Made by a program: the position numbers and the translations under genes | In this document: positions 10,800 through 23,694 of the stretch, piece by piece | How the letters are laid out: each line of letters starts with the position of its first letter | How positions within the stretch are numbered: the stretch's first letter is position 1 | Source of the DNA: Actinernus sp. WN-2022 | Lineage: Eukaryota > Cnidaria > Anthozoa > Actiniaria > Actinernidae | NCBI GenBank assembly: GCA_030867875.1 | Contig: JAOWCC010000916.1 | Location: 1,496,001 to 1,560,000, forward strand | Length of the DNA stretch: 64,000 nt | Direction of reading: 5' to 3' | Notes under the pieces: model-generated | What the model was told of the DNA's origin: nothing | Database searches by the model: none | What the model saw: only the letters and a program-made list of their open reading frames with translations

Positions 10800-12574
10800 A
10801 CTAAGTAGTTACTCACAATTTTAAGCACTACAAATTGACTGGTATTGCAACATATACCAGTGTGTTTAGTCGCCATGCAGCGTCTCAGAAAGGTTAAGTT
10901 CACCTCAACAGCACAGTGAATTTCTTATAGAATCTGAACATAGTCAGGAAAAGGCATAAATAGGTATAAAATTATGTTTCGTGTATACAAGATATTACTT
11001 TAACATTGTAACTTAGGGCTGTGTTATTTCGGGATATATGATCTTAATGGCTTCGAATAGAATGTTTAAAAGCTGCACCCAGTCAGGTTGTGCCTTGAAT
11101 GACGCAGAAATGAAAATAAAATTACCAGTCGCGAATTCAGTACAATGTAACAGAAACTAAACTGCGTAGAACGCAGTCAAAACCTTAGGCCCAGAATCGG
11201 CAGTTGTTAGTCAACATTAACTGCCCCAAGGACTGAAAGAGCGGCTCACGAACTTGTGAGTTCAACTCATGTTGGGATTCATCGAGGTGGGATAATTACA
11301 TCTGTATTCTAGTGGGTCAGAGATGCTTTGAAACGATACCCTATATTAAAACAACAAAATTACATAATCTGATTGCAGACATTTTTGTGATACGATCTTA
11401 AAATGATTGTGAGGTTTTTCGTGTTTAATAGAAAGCTACTCATAGCGTCAAACTTTTCACACTTGTGAAGCCATTCTTTTATTGTTTTTTTTTATCTCTA
11501 CTGCTTCTAGTGATCAGAGAAGTTTACATTTTTGTAAGCTTCTATGCTTCTGGTGGTCAGAATTGAATCAGCAGGAAAAATAACAGAAAAGCGGAATAAT
11601 CGTCTTCAAGTTGTTAGTTAATGATAAACACGCTGCAGTTTGAAAGAATAAGAGACTATAAAAAGAACCGACTCACGGCATGACTTCAAGACGACTCATG
11701 TTGGGATTCAACGAAATCACATGTTGGGTTCTGATATAATGATATCTTATTTTAAAGCTACGCAGAAATTACAAAAGCTCAGTTTCCAGACATTTTTGTG
11801 ATGCTGTCTTTAAAATATTAATTGTGAGGTTTTTCGTGTTAATAAAGCGCTTTGGTCTAGCTGAAAGAGAAACTGACCTACTCAAAGGCAATTAAAGCGA
11901 CAACGTTTTCCCCCTTGTGAAGCCAACTTGCTTCAGTGATACTTTAGTTTGCGATGCGAACTTCTGAACGTGATCTTTATACCGTTGACTTCACCGTCGG
12001 ATATTTGTCAGATCTCAAGGAGGATTGGAAGCCCTTCCCATAATCGTTTGCGTATAAACTATATTATCAATTTTCCCGGTCACGTGAGCAATTCATTCTG
12101 CGTTGAATTTCGTGGAGATTGGACATCAGCAGCACAAATTTTCACAAAGCATCTCAAAACCAATGTTTTTCCTGGATTTTGACGTCAGTTTACGCTAGCT
12201 TGACTTCCCTGTATTTCTGGCAAATATTTTATAATGAAAGCCTACGAAAAATGGGAAAACATGCAGACAATTACTTGTGATTTGAGCATGGATCGTAGGA
12301 TTTGAGTGAAAAGTTTTCAATTTTAGTTCGCGCACACTGCTGACGCAATCTGATCACATCATTTTCGAAGAACGAGGACGCGTTCAAAGCTGCATGATAT
12401 TCTATTCTTGAAAATTTTCGTCAAAATATTGTTATTTTCTGAGCCTTTTTGCCAAAGTGGATTTCTTCAGCAAAAACTGGAACTCTTTTGTGACATTCTG
12501 ACGACAGAAATTCATTATGTCAAAACACGTTTGTTCTTTCATGTTTATTCACGTTGAGTTGTTACAGTCACTTA
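10800..12574. other. Non-coding stretch with a diverged internal duplication
   Basis: Two related blocks, about 11270-11440 and 11697-11850, share ATGTTGGGATTCA, CAGACATTTTTGTGAT and TTGTGAGGTTTTTCGTGTT with divergence. No reading frame is convincing. Confidence 0.45.
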
Positions 12575-12579
12575 AACTC

Positions 12580-13400
12580 AAAATGTGTTTAGGAATTACT
12601 GGACACATAATGTCAAGATTGCCTAAATGAACTTGGAACTCTGACAAAATGTGTTCAGGAATTACTGGACACATAATGTCAATATTGCCTAAATGAAGTT
12701 GCAACTCTGCCTAAATGTGTTCAGGAATTACTGGACACATAATGTCAAGATTGCCTAAATGAAGTTGGAACTCTGCCTAAATGTGTTCAGGAATTACTGG
12801 ACACATAATGTCAAGATTGCCTAAATGAAGTTGCAACTCTGACAAAATGTGTTCAGGAATTACTGGACACATAATGTCAAGATTGCCTAAATGAAGTTGC
12901 AACTCTGCCTAAATGTGTTCAGGAATTACTGGACACATAATGTCAAGATTGCCTAAATGAAGTTGGAACTCTGACAAAATGTGTTCAGGAATTACTGGAC
13001 ACATAATGTCAAGATTGCCTAAATGAAGTTGCAACTCTGACAAAATGTGTTCAGGAATTACTGGACACATAATGTCAAGATTGCCTAAATGAAGTTGCAA
13101 CTCTGCCTAAATGTGTTCAGGAATTACTGGACACATAATGTCAATATTGCCTAAATGAAGTTGGAACTCTGACAAAATGTGTTCAGGAATTACTGGACAC
13201 ATAATGTCAAGATTGCCTAAATGAAGTTGGAACTCTGACAAAATGTGTTCAGGAATTACTGGACACATGATGTCAAGATTGCCTAAATGAAGTTGCAACT
13301 CTGCCTAAATGTGTTCAGGAATTACTGGACACATAAGGTGAAGATTGCATTAATGAAGTTGCAACTCTGCCTAAATGTGTTTAGGAATTACTGGATTCAT
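12580..13400. repeat. 66-bp tandem repeat array, about 12 units (left array)
   Basis: The core GGAATTACTGGACACATAAT recurs every 66 bases from 12593 to about 13384 with few changes; the variable spots are GTTGGAACT/GTTGCAACT and TGACAAA/TGCCTAA. Because 66 is a multiple of three, a minus-strand frame stays open (repeat HLGNLDIMCPVIPEH), but this is a side effect of the period. The same repeat lies inverted at 18004-18425. Confidence 0.9.
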
Positions 13401-16400
13401 AAATTATCTAGCTGAGAGTAAGAATGTTTGATGTCAAATCAAAACTCTGTATTTTGTTTAATGATCGTACTGGACTGATAGTCGTAAGGCTGCTACATTG
13501 CGTTCAGCGATTACAGACCACGCAATTCCCACTTCGGCTGTTGACTATTTTCTGAAACAAAACGAAATGTCGGGTTTCTTGGACAATTCTGTATCCTTGG
13601 ACCGTCCTGTAAAAAGAAAAGAGAAACTCTGAGCTACCTGCATTATCTGTTAGTTCGAGAGGTTAGACCTCAAGGTGTAGAGAGAGAAGACTCGGAATAC
13701 AGTCGATATAAATGAAAACCAGAATGAAAACGACGTAAGAAAGAATTTTGCATCGCATCAATCCTTTCTGTATTTACAGTCGCTTTTAGTTTTTTTCAAG
13801 TTGAATTTTTCGTAGATCGTGAGTATTCTTGTATGTGCAAATACTGATTATAGAATAAATTCGGGATTTGAAAAAAAAAATCGACTTCCTTGTAACCCCC
13901 TATTTTTAATATCACGAAAGTCAAACACGTGTTATCAGTGTCTGTAGTCATTCTGTTTTGGCTTCTTATTTCAAGTCTTTCATTAACGTCCGCACTGAAT
14001 GTTTGTTTATTTTGCATTTCGTTGAGTATTATTATTTTTCAAATTTGAAAGTATTAGCACTTTCGCTCCACGCTGTAGTGCACTTCACAATTAAGCAACA
14101 TTGTTGAAATACTTAAAGTTTTCACACTTTAAATTGAACAGGGTCGCTCATTCGAAATGTTAGTCCATTATTCCGACTAGAATTTTCACTGTTTTAACCC
14201 TCTATCCAGCTTGGTGTCCAGGTTCAAAGAAATCTAGCTCCAAGGGAAACAGCGCGTTGTGTCCCCGAGACCCTCACCATACATTATTTGTAAATGTTCG
14301 GCACTTTTGAAAAGCCGTTTTTTTTTCAAAACTCTCCATCATACATGTATTGATCCAAATTTTCGGTAATTATAGAGTAAACTTCAATCGTCTGTACCAA
14401 AGGTAAAATCCCTCCTCCGACCATTTCACCTCCGTTTATAAGAGTGACCTTAGCGTTCTCAAATCTCAGAGGTGCAGGAGGTGGACGGCGTTGGGAGCTC
14501 GGCGTTGTTATTCGCCCGATGAATGGCAAACACTTCTCTCTGTAAATGGATTAGTGAATTTTGAGACATTTAAATAAAAGCCACACTCGTGGCAAATTAA
14601 TCTCAATCAGGGTTGTCGCGTGTTTTATGTCTTCGCTTCGTTCATGACATTCATCAAACAGAGCTTGCCGCTAGCACTTACACCACGATCATGCTTAGTA
14701 TCTCGAAGGATCGTTCGGATCGTGGCAAATAGAGTCTAAACTATAGTATGCCCGTCCACTCCATGTTAGGTAATAGAATCACTGCAGTCCGCAGCCACGC
14801 TTGTAGTTATTTTCACGGCTTAATATATTGGGGTTTTTCCCCCGGGTTTTTTCATTCTCGAATGTTTGAATTCAAATTAATTCAGACCGAGGACCGCGGT
14901 GGCAATTAATTTTAGGTAAGATGTCTTCAAAAGAGACCGGGTATTTTATAGTTGATAAATCTATTCAATTTATAAACTGGAGTACTTGATAACGGAAGGG
15001 AAGCTAGGTTACTCGCCTCAAACATTTCAGCAGTGATGCCAGTGAACTTTAGTACGGACCACAACAAACCGCAACCTAGCATTATTTGTTGCTGCCGCCT
15101 GCCCGGTCATAATTTTGAAGTATAATATAAATTAAATCTAATGATTATCTAACTAATTCACTGGCGTTTCGAGGGGTACCGAGTGAACCTAGACTTCACA
15201 AATTCTTTGATTTGTAGACTGCTAGCAGCTTTTTCTGTGTTTAATGAATAAGTTTTTCCTGGCCGTGCAATCAAATGAGCTCTGAGAATCGATTCACAGA
15301 AGTGACCACGTGAAAGCTGGCAGCAGTACATGAGCGAGATATGAACAACTCAAAGTTAAAGTATAACATGTGCAATTACTACTGGTATATTGATTTACCT
15401 TTGGGAAGCTTGTCCTCTGCTTTGTTGAATATAATTTTTACACAGTCTTGTAAATATGCATCAAACTTATGGGACTGTTCGTCCAGTAACGACTTGAAAT
15501 AGTGTCGTCTGTTTCAGTACGTTTGGCATCTCCGATATAAACATCTGTGGTCCTTGTTCTCGTGTTAATCAATGATCAAGGAAAATTGCGGTGTTCTTGT
15601 CCCTTTTCTCTGCATGTCCATGGTGTTTTCTGGAATTCATATATAGGTACATATAGCTAACTGTCCGTGGCACCAGTCGCCTTACACAAGCACTGCACCG
15701 TGTATTCATTATAATAGAAATTGAATATCCCGCAATTTGACGTGTCAAGATAAGTGTCAACTTTAACCAATCGGATCACGGACTGGTCTTATTTGAATAC
15801 CATGCAGTAGCACAAACCGAATTTATAATTAACCGTCATTTCGGCGTGGCTGACGGCGCTCCTATTCCTCATGACCATAGGAATGCCTCGGGATTACATG
15901 CATGTCGAAGGTAAGAATTCGAAGTTTTTGTTCTATGACGTTGAAAAACACAACAGTTGTGCAAATTACTAATAAGAAAGCGCGTGTATGATTTAGATCA
16001 AGATTACTATCACTTCCCGCTACGAGCGATCTCTCAAAAACCAAACAAAAGCAAAATCAAAGCAAAGTCACAACATATTTGGAGCACCGATTTTCTACGA
16101 TCAGTATATTACTAAACTACTTGTACGTACAACTACTATAGTATGATTCTGAAAATATCAGTCAATCAAGGAAAATTGAACTGAAAAAGTTCGCAATTTA
16201 TTCAAATTAATATCATGCAGTGCCGAATATTTATCTTGTGTTTACCAACTTTGGCTAAACTATAACTTTAACCGACTCAGGCTTCAAAGTTCAAAGTAGT
16301 GCAGTGATGTATCAAAGAAAGCTTTAGCATTTAATTATATATCGGCATATCATTCACAATGTAAGCGTAGGTTCTATAGGATATTCCAAATCGCGTAAAT

Positions 16401-18003
16401 CCACCATGCCGTTGACAAATCCAGGAACTGTCAACAAGCTAGCCTGCGAATACAGATGGTTTACGTATAAATATACTTGCGGTTACTTAGTCCCTTGGGT
16501 GATTTTATTTTTTTGAAATTGTTTCCTTTGTAAGCAGTTGACGCTCTGAAACGGTAGAGTGTGAACAGCGGGCTACTGAATAGACATATATATGAAAGGC
16601 TGCCGCAAAGTACCAAGCCGATTAATTTGAAAGGCGGAAATCTTTAAAAAAGTCTTTACAATTTGCTTGAGATGACAAACTCTTTAAATCAAAACAATAT
16701 TAATCGAATGTTGCGATACAAATCATTAGTTAAACCCAAACGCCGTGCTTCAATTTCGTAGTTAAGTTTTAAATATTACTATTTCCAGCTTTTTTTTGCC
16801 ACGCTTGATAAAAAAGTCAAACTCTAGATGCGGCGAATCTTCCCCGCCAACGCCGATCAGTGAACTACAGTCTTCCACTGATATTAGTAAACGTTTGAAC
16901 CTTGGATTTGCACGCAGGCAATCTACAATTTTTGACGCTTATAATAAAAGGTTCCTAATAAAAATATTTGTTTAAAAATCAATTTAAAAATTGAGTGACG
17001 CTAATTATAAATTATTTTGAAAATATTCTATTGAGTATTAATTCGCCGACTATAACAAAAGTATTGGTAAATACTTTATAAATTGATTGATGTGTATTGA
17101 TTGTTGTGTATGGTTATCAAACTCCGTTTTTCAAACCAAATGCCTCGCATTCAACGACGCTAGGGTTTAGCCGTGAAATCTGACAACATTCTGCCTCAGT
17201 ATAAAGCTAAGAAAGTGCAATTTCCTAGGAACGGTTTGCACCGGGGAGTGCCGGGTCATGTTTCTTTTATAGCGGGAATACTGATTGAACTCGAGGTTCT
17301 GTGAGTTGTCAATTGTCATGTCATTTCTTAATTAAAACAGCATATCTTTTTTTTGCGATATTGATATCAGTTTCGCTTGCCTCAAACAGCCCGATAATAT
17401 TTAATGGTCGCACATATTAATGTAGAAACGAATATTTTCTTTTCAGAGAGTTGTTGCTGTAGAGCAGAGATGAAGGAGAATAAAAAGATAGCTTATATCA
17501 GGAAGGTGGGATGAAGAACAATGCCATTTTATAAAGCAAGTTAACTTTTTTTTACAGATAGAGCAGCTTTTGATAGCTGTTTTTATTGTAAAATAGTCCA
17601 ATTGTTGGAAATTAAAGCAGGATCTAGTTAAAATGTTATGGATATTTTTAGTTTGGTGAATTTTGATGGAAAGGGGTCATAAATTCGGAAAATGTTTCTG
17701 AGCTTGGAAAGGGGTCAGAAATTCGGAAGCTTTTGCTGTGCCTGGGAAAGGGGGTCAGAAATTCGGAAGCTTGTAGATTTTCAGATTGAACGGATGTCAT
17801 TGCTAGGAACATTTTTTGGATTCCGCACTATTAAGGTATTTTTAAACATGATTTTTTGCTGTGTTTTTCTCTTCTGGAGTATTTATATAATTTTTCTCAA
17901 GTTTATGCTTTTCCGTATGAACTACACTTTTCATTTTAGTTAATTTTTGCTTGTGATGCCGCAATGAATTGGGAAATATCTCTGTAAATGTAACATTTGG
18001 GAT
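13401..18003. other. 4.6 kb between inverted arrays, no convincing gene
   Basis: Mostly AT-rich with scattered frames below 85 codons lacking motifs. A minus frame at 14326-14529 (RRPPPAPLRFENAKVTLI...) is the only one with mildly protein-like composition, and I would not call it a gene. A three-unit repeat is listed separately at 17669. Confidence 0.4.
17669..17772. repeat. Three-copy tandem repeat, about 40-bp period
   Basis: The phrase GGAAAGGGGTCAGAAATTCGG occurs three times with small changes, just inside the right 66-bp array. No function is apparent. Confidence 0.6.
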
Positions 18004-18425
18004 TATGTGTCCAGTAATCCCTGAACACGTCTAGGCAGAGTTGCAACTTCATTTAGGCAATCTTGACATTATGTGTCCAGTAATTCCTGAACACATTTTG
18101 TCAGAGTTGCAACTTCATTTAGGCAATCTTGACATTATGTGTCCAGTAATTCCTGAACACATTTTGTCAGAGTTCCAACTTCATTTAGGCAATCTTGACA
18201 TTATGTGTCCAGTAATTCATGAACACATTTTGTCAGAGTTCCAACTTCTTTTAGGCAATCTTGACATTATGTGTCCAGTAATTCCTGAACACATTTTGTC
18301 AGAGTTCCAACTTCATTTAGGCAATCTTGACATTATGTGTCCAGTAATTCCTGAACACATTTTGTCAGAGTTCCAACTTCATTTAGGCAATATTGACATT
18401 ATGTGTCCAGTAATTCCTGAACACA
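18004..18425. repeat. 66-bp tandem repeat array, about 6 units, inverted (right array)
   Basis: Same 66-bp unit as 12580-13400 but in reverse complement (ATTATGTGTCCAGTAATTCC core, seven occurrences from about 18004). The two arrays face each other across 4.6 kb. A plus frame (18041-18511) is open only because of the period. Confidence 0.9.
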
Positions 18426-19490
18426 GTCTTGTAACTGTGTACTGGATGTATTTCAGTAGGAAACATGTATTTTTGACATTTATTTTCATCAAAAGTAAAA
18501 TGTTCTACTAATTTCTGAAAATTGTGCTGTTGTAAACAGGAGAAAGTGATGATTCTAATTAAATGTTTTGCTGAATTTTAAACTGCGTCAAACTTTGTAT
18601 TCTGTATCTTCTATCTTTGCTTTCTCTGTTTTGTCAACTTTATCATTTTAGCTGAGTTCGTTGACATGCTCTGCTTTTATCTGGCAAACTTGCCAACTCA
18701 ACTCTTATAATATGACATTGGCTTGGCAAAATGTTCATTGAAAAGATGAAGTTTTGACACAAATCAAGAAATAGAATATTGGAACTTAAAATAGAACGTG
18801 TTAATGTGCTCGAGCGACTGAATAAACCAAAGTATTACTTATTTCTACCCTCTATTTTTTCAGGTAATCATAATTATTTTAAGTAAAATGATTAACAAAG
18901 AATTGTCTGGTTTTTTTGGGTATAATTAACAATAAGCACCGCTCGTACTGTTTCACGAAATGCTTCATGGAAGATCGCCATGTGTACTGTATATCCAGTG
19001 AGCTCGCCATTTTGTGACACACTGTAAACGCATTTTCAACGGCTTTGTAAACCTCTTAAACCTGGAGCCCTTTGGAGCCCTTTGCATAAATTAGATACTT
19101 AATTTATATATCACTGCTCATGCTAATTTCCAGGTAAGGTTAGTTATCTAAAACTTTTGCAGTTAACTTCTTTCAGGGTAAGATTTGCAAAACAACCTCT
19201 TGAGAAAAGTGCCTGATAAATATCCTCATTTCCTAGCACACTGTATTTTTTTCTTTTCCATCCTTTGCCATCAATATTGAAAGGTTTTATAAAAGGTCAA
19301 TTATACCCTCCACTATCCCTCCCTTGGAATATATTGTAAACCAAACAATTGGCAGCTCGACTTGGAAAATAAAAAAAACACTTGCGATTTCTGACTCATG
19401 CCGGCCAACACCCATACATGCATATTTAAGGTTTATGGTACAATAAACAATAATATTACCTGGGATATCAAAATAGGGTAGGGGATCTAT
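18426..19490. other. No gene seen
   Basis: AT-rich DNA without a supportable frame, repeat or site. Confidence 0.4.
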
Positions 19491-19612
19491 TTCATGGCCA
19501 AGAACAGCATAAGGGATTCAAAGTCGAGAAGCCTTTTTGTACCATCACCATTGACAGCACATGAAACATGAAGGTTTGTGCCAATGACCCAATTGCTTTG
19601 TTCTGTAGACCA
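19491..19612 (-). CDS. Possible terminal exon of an unknown protein
   Basis: On the minus strand a pyrimidine-rich acceptor (CTTTTTCTTTCAG, next to 19613) precedes a short open frame (TWSTEQSNWVIGTNLHVSC, then NGDGTKRLLDFESLMLFLAM) ending in TAG. Composition is strongly protein-like. I do not recognise the family and no partner exon was joined. Confidence 0.3.
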
Positions 19613-19777
19613 AGTCACTGAAAGAAAAAGATTATATAGTTTATACTATAATATACCATAATATAGCAGTTTACATAATATGAACCGAATTAATACATCG
19701 AGCAATCCGTGATTTAGCCCGGGCCTGGCTGGGAACAGCCTTGTGGCATGGAATGGCATGTTGTTGCCAATGTACTG

Positions 19778-19795
19778 TATATATATATATATATG
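19778..19795. repeat. (AT)n microsatellite
   Basis: Short TATATA run, no further feature. DNA around it (19613-20000) holds nothing else supportable. Confidence 0.6.
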
Positions 19796-20019
19796 CACTC
19801 ATTACCCGTGATCCTCTAGGAGGATCGACGGGCTGTAGTCTAAACCGACAATGGAATGACTGACGTTTTTGTGTGTTACGGGTCCTATCTGATTACGCTC
19901 GTGAATGCCCGGTTCGAAAGACAATTCAAAACAAACTTGTCTCGTATTACAGATAACTTCTAAAACCCCGGTGAAAAAGTTAAAATCTGCTCAACGTGTA
20001 ACTTTAAAAGAGATTTGCA

Positions 20020-20540
20020 GGACGTGCACTATAAATATTCCAATTTCTGGTCGACGACGACATAACATTTCTCTATTATAAAAGGTGAAAGTAGCCGAAA
20101 GGTTGACGGCGCTGCGTGGGACTCAAGTATAAATTCAGGAAGAGTTCATTTCTTCGATCATTTGCTCGAAATGCAAACGGGAGCTTGAAAAACTTGAACT
20201 TGAAGTAACGACTGATTTGGAAAGTTTTAAATCTCTAGCTGAAAGATCTGCTGAGGTGCCGAGAAGCTTATAATTCTGCAACAGTGCTGGTAGAGTAAAA
20301 TAAAATCAAGAAAGAGGGATTTGCCTGTCGAGTGAAACGATGCAAAGAGAATTCACCAAGTACGATCGAAACAACTCAAACCAAGAAAAGATTCAGCTTA
20401 CCGCCTCAAGCACAACGAAATATCCTGTCGATTCCTGAGTATCACGACCAAATCAACTCGAACTCGAGCTTGTTGTGCGTGTCGATCTTGTTGTCCCCTC
20501 AAAGGATAAACCGAAAAGTGCGAAAGTTGAGGTTTGTGTA
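20020..20540 (+). pseudogene. Broken zinc-binding (ZAD-like) exon
   Basis: Successive plus-strand pieces read EICRTCTINIPISGRRRHNI and, after two in-frame stops, SSIICSKCKRELEKLELEVT. The two CxxC pairs spaced by about 50 residues with a helix-forming C-K-R-E-L-E-K tail resemble a ZAD-like zinc module found at the start of many invertebrate zinc-finger proteins. A further frame (20332-20541) downstream may be the following coding part. Stops at about 20080 and 20130 mean it is decayed unless short introns remove them. Confidence 0.35.
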
Positions 20541-20550
20541 AATCACAAAT

Positions 20551-20760
20551 TTACATTTGACTGAGCCGTTGTGATCGGAATAAGCTGAAAATTAAAGACT
20601 TCCCGTAGGCTGTTGGTGGGGCAGCAATGGCATCTCGTAGTTTCACAAAGCTAATAATCGCTTCTTTTGGGATTTCTTTTAAAATGTTGACTTTTGGGAA
20701 GCTTTTCAACGCAAAACGTCTTGCCTTCTTGCATGCCAGTTCGAAGTTTGCAGCCGCCAT
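20551..20760 (-). pseudogene. RecQ-like helicase first exon, damaged P-loop
   Basis: A minus-strand frame with ATG at 20760 reads AANFELACKKARRFALKSF, then KEAIISFVKLRDAIAA, then PPTAYGKSLIF. This follows the start of a RecQ-type SF2 helicase (FP-x-L-K-x-x-Q, then motif I PTGYGKS). Here the second residue of the nucleotide-binding loop is A where the family has G. The frame ends soon after motif I, so only the N-terminus remains. Two further RecQ-like starts are at 38148 and 39735. Confidence 0.55.
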
Positions 20761-21158
20761 ATAAAAATAAACTCTTATCTGCACGGCATGGAGACAAACT
20801 AAAGTGATAGCTGAAACCCTGTTTTCAAAATCTAACCGGTTTAGGTCCGTTAACCAATCACGAATGCCTACAAAACCTGTTGGTGCGATCATCCAATCAG
20901 ATTTCTAGTATAGATTCTGTACCCATGAAAGTGAGACTTTGGCCCAATAAGCCCAGAGGCCACATCCAGCTGTCGAACCCAGGTCCACTCGGTTACGTCG
21001 GTCACTGTGGCCTCTGGTACCAGGGTAGTGGTAGACGCACACGTGACCCCAAATAAGGACATGTCCCGGCATTTGTATGAAGTGGCTTCCCTTCCACCAG
21101 CGAACTTACAAGAGGTCCCAAGACTAAGAGGTGTTAGGTTATAAGTTTTTGGTCCGCG

Positions 21159-21381
21159 ATGTCACCAAAAATGAACCAAGTATGGAAAAACCTTCAAGCA
21201 AAAATGTTCAACAAAAGAACGCAGCAAACAACACGACCCCGCAAAGGTGCTAAAGGAACGGCTCCAAGCGAGATTGTCGTACAACGGCTTACAGCCGAGC
21301 CTGCCACTAAGCAAACGTATCGACCGGTACAACCGCGAGAATTCGTCGAGTTTTCCAATGATGATTTAACGCTAGAAAACC
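21159..21381 (+). pseudogene. Exon 5' part of an alpha-kinase-like gene, split by a transposon
   Basis: Reads MSPKMNQVWKNLQAKMF... to FVEFSNDDLTLENLK. The exon stops at the TTAA at 21382, where the foldback element 21386-22819 begins. The reading continues in the same frame on the other side (IACAEHFGYPAHSCDVLV at 22824). The N-terminal region is basic and of unknown role, and the second half is a small globular domain that I know only from uncharacterised cnidarian proteins. It would form the N-terminus of the gene continued at 23695. Confidence 0.5.
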
Positions 21382-21385
21382 TTAA

Positions 21386-22819
21386 AGGGATACCCGAGTG
21401 AAAAACACATTAGGGCTCAAAAGCATCTTTCAGATGTACTTTGTTCAGAAAAGGTATTAAAATTTGATAACACGTTTTCAGAGTTGAGAACGAGCCCCTC
21501 AAAGTTGGCCTCGCGAAGACCTGGGCGCCGCCATTTTGTTTACATTAATTCCTGTGACGATTTTTACGTTACTTCGTCCCACCGGAGTCTTGCGGCTAAT
21601 TTGTAGCGACTGGTTTTCTTTGTAGAATTTTCACACGCTCGGAATTAGAGTAGATTTTCTTCGATATGGCAGAGCAATTTCGTACTAGAACAAAAATATG
21701 ATAAAGACGATATTGTGAGAGAAGTTCAGAGGACGAAGAAAAGCGTGTGGAAGGCGAGAATATCAGACGAACAACAAAAGGCAACTACCGAGCTAGTGGA
21801 GTAGTGCTATACTGGTGTTGTGCTATGATGTAAAGATTCGCTGTGTGTTTTTGTATGGAACTTGTCAGCCTTAAACGCAAGACTAAGGTACATTATGACA
21901 ATATTGATATTGGCATTGGTTTCGAAACTTATGTGTTATTGGAGCTATATAATTTGCGAGTTATCCGGTTCGATCTGTACTGACTGCATGGCTTTGTGCA
22001 ACTGAAACGAAACACCTGAAAAGTTAAAACCTCCCTGTAAAAACCGATCATAACTAGCCCAACATAGCAGAATATATGCAATGGCACAAGAACGAGACAC
22101 TGGGAACAATTTTATTGCAAATATAATTCCATTCCCGTATTAAATTGTGTGAAAGCATTGGCGCGATCAAGCCCGGCATGTTTGTGGTGGAACTTGGCGC
22201 GCGCCCGCTGATTCAGAACACATCAGTTAGGTAAACGAAATTAAAATTGTGTGGCTTGCTATACTCTGATTATCTCTCTGGGTCAAATTAAACAAGTTTC
22301 GGTTGCTATGCCGATATCAATATTGTAATAATCTACCTTTAGTCTTGTGTTTAAGGCTGACAAGTTCCATACAAAAACACACAGCGAATCTTTATAGCAC
22401 TAGCTCGGTGGTCGCCTTTTGTTGTTCGTCTGATATTCTCGCCTTCCACACGCTTTTCTTCGGCCTCCCAGTCTTCTGAACTTCTCTCACAATATCGTCT
22501 TCATCATATTTTTGTTCTAGTACGAAATTGCTCTGCCATATCGATGAAAATCTACTCTAATTCCGAGCGTGTGAAAATTCTACAAAGAAAACAAGTCGCT
22601 ACAAGTTGGCCGCAAGACTCCGGAGGGACGAAGTGACGTAAAAAACGTCACAGGAATTAATGTAAACAAAATGGCGGCGCCCAGGTCTTCGCGGAGCTAA
22701 CTTTGAGAGGCTCGTTCTCAACTCTGAAAACGTTTTATCAAATTTTAATACATTTTCTGAACAAAGTACATCTGAAAGATGCTTTTGAGCCCTAATGTGT
22801 TTTTCACTCGGGTATCCGT
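21386..22819. mobile_element. TTAA-flanked foldback DNA transposon (1434 bp, about 520-bp TIRs)
   Basis: Terminal inverted repeats start AGGGATACCCGAGTG (left) and ACGGATACCCGAGTG (right, inverted) and extend about 520 bp each (21386-21905 against 22310-22819). TTAA is duplicated at 21382-21385 and 22820-22823. The arms contain ATG GCAGAGCAATTTCG..., possibly the first exon of the parent transposase, with frame damage. TTAA duplication suits piggyBac or Kolobok superfamilies; the AGG terminus favours Kolobok, though this is inference. A third, partial copy lies at 29590-29963. Confidence 0.8.
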
Positions 22820-22823
22820 TTAA

Positions 22824-22935
22824 GATTGCCTGTGCGGAACACTTTGGCTATCCGGCACACTCGTGCGATGTGCTGGTGTCAAACAAGGGGCGATCGTGTA
22901 CAAACATAAACCAGATTCCTCACCGCAAAGACAAG
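22824..22935 (+). pseudogene. Exon 3' part of the alpha-kinase-like gene
   Basis: Continues the exon begun at 21159: IACAEHFGYPAHSCDVLVS, then GRSCTNINQIPHRKDK, ending at a donor AAG|GTAATG after 22935. With one TTAA removed, codons join in frame across the transposon, which is strong evidence that this was one exon. A 760-bp intron without features follows. Confidence 0.5.
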
Positions 22936-23694
22936 GTAATGGCAACTGCATCAAACAGATTTCATCGGTACAATATACATTAATAGAGAAGATCCTAACA
23001 AAAATAAAGAAAATGTCTTTACTTTAAAAACGGAACTGCCAGCGTAGTCTCGACAAATGTAAGTTACTCCGGAACGCACGAAATTTTGACTGGAATCGGC
23101 CATAGGGTTGGAATGCGGAATCACGCAAAATTCTATTTTGGAAACCGGAATCCAGGCTATTGACTATTACCATCACAGTTACCTAAATCTCAATATACGT
23201 AGGAATAGTTATGAGGGCAATTTACAGTAGTTTATGTTCTCTTTCATGACATGAACCCCTCTCTGCCCTCAACATATAATGGCCCTGTTAATTCCAAGCG
23301 CACTCATGCCCCTCCCCCGAGCATTTGTCTGGCATTTTACAACTTTGTATCCCCCAGGGTGGGGCATTTGCTGTAACAGGTCAGCCCGGGGTTGGGCATT
23401 GTCAAAGGTAATGTTATCTTTTGGATTTTAAAAGACGTGCATGCCTCCGTTTATTTCAAATTTCCTGATTGCTCCGAATATAAAAAAAATTAAACCAAGG
23501 ATCAAAGGTACGGGATTTTCAGATGGAAATTATAGGAAATGTGATATTGGTTAAAATATTAGAGATATGATATGGAATGCCCACCATCGAAATGAGAATA
23601 CAGTTTCTTTAATTATTGTTTTTATTCTCTTTTTCCTGGAACATGGGATCTAATAGTATTTCATTGGGTCTCCTTTCATTGGGTCTTTTGTTAG

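Noticed and set aside
12580..13400. CRISPR-like array
   Set aside because: Repeats are contiguous 66-bp units without unique spacers, in eukaryotic-type DNA.
18041..18511. 156-codon repetitive protein
   Set aside because: Open only because the satellite period is a multiple of three; it has no start context and an inverted copy reads the same.
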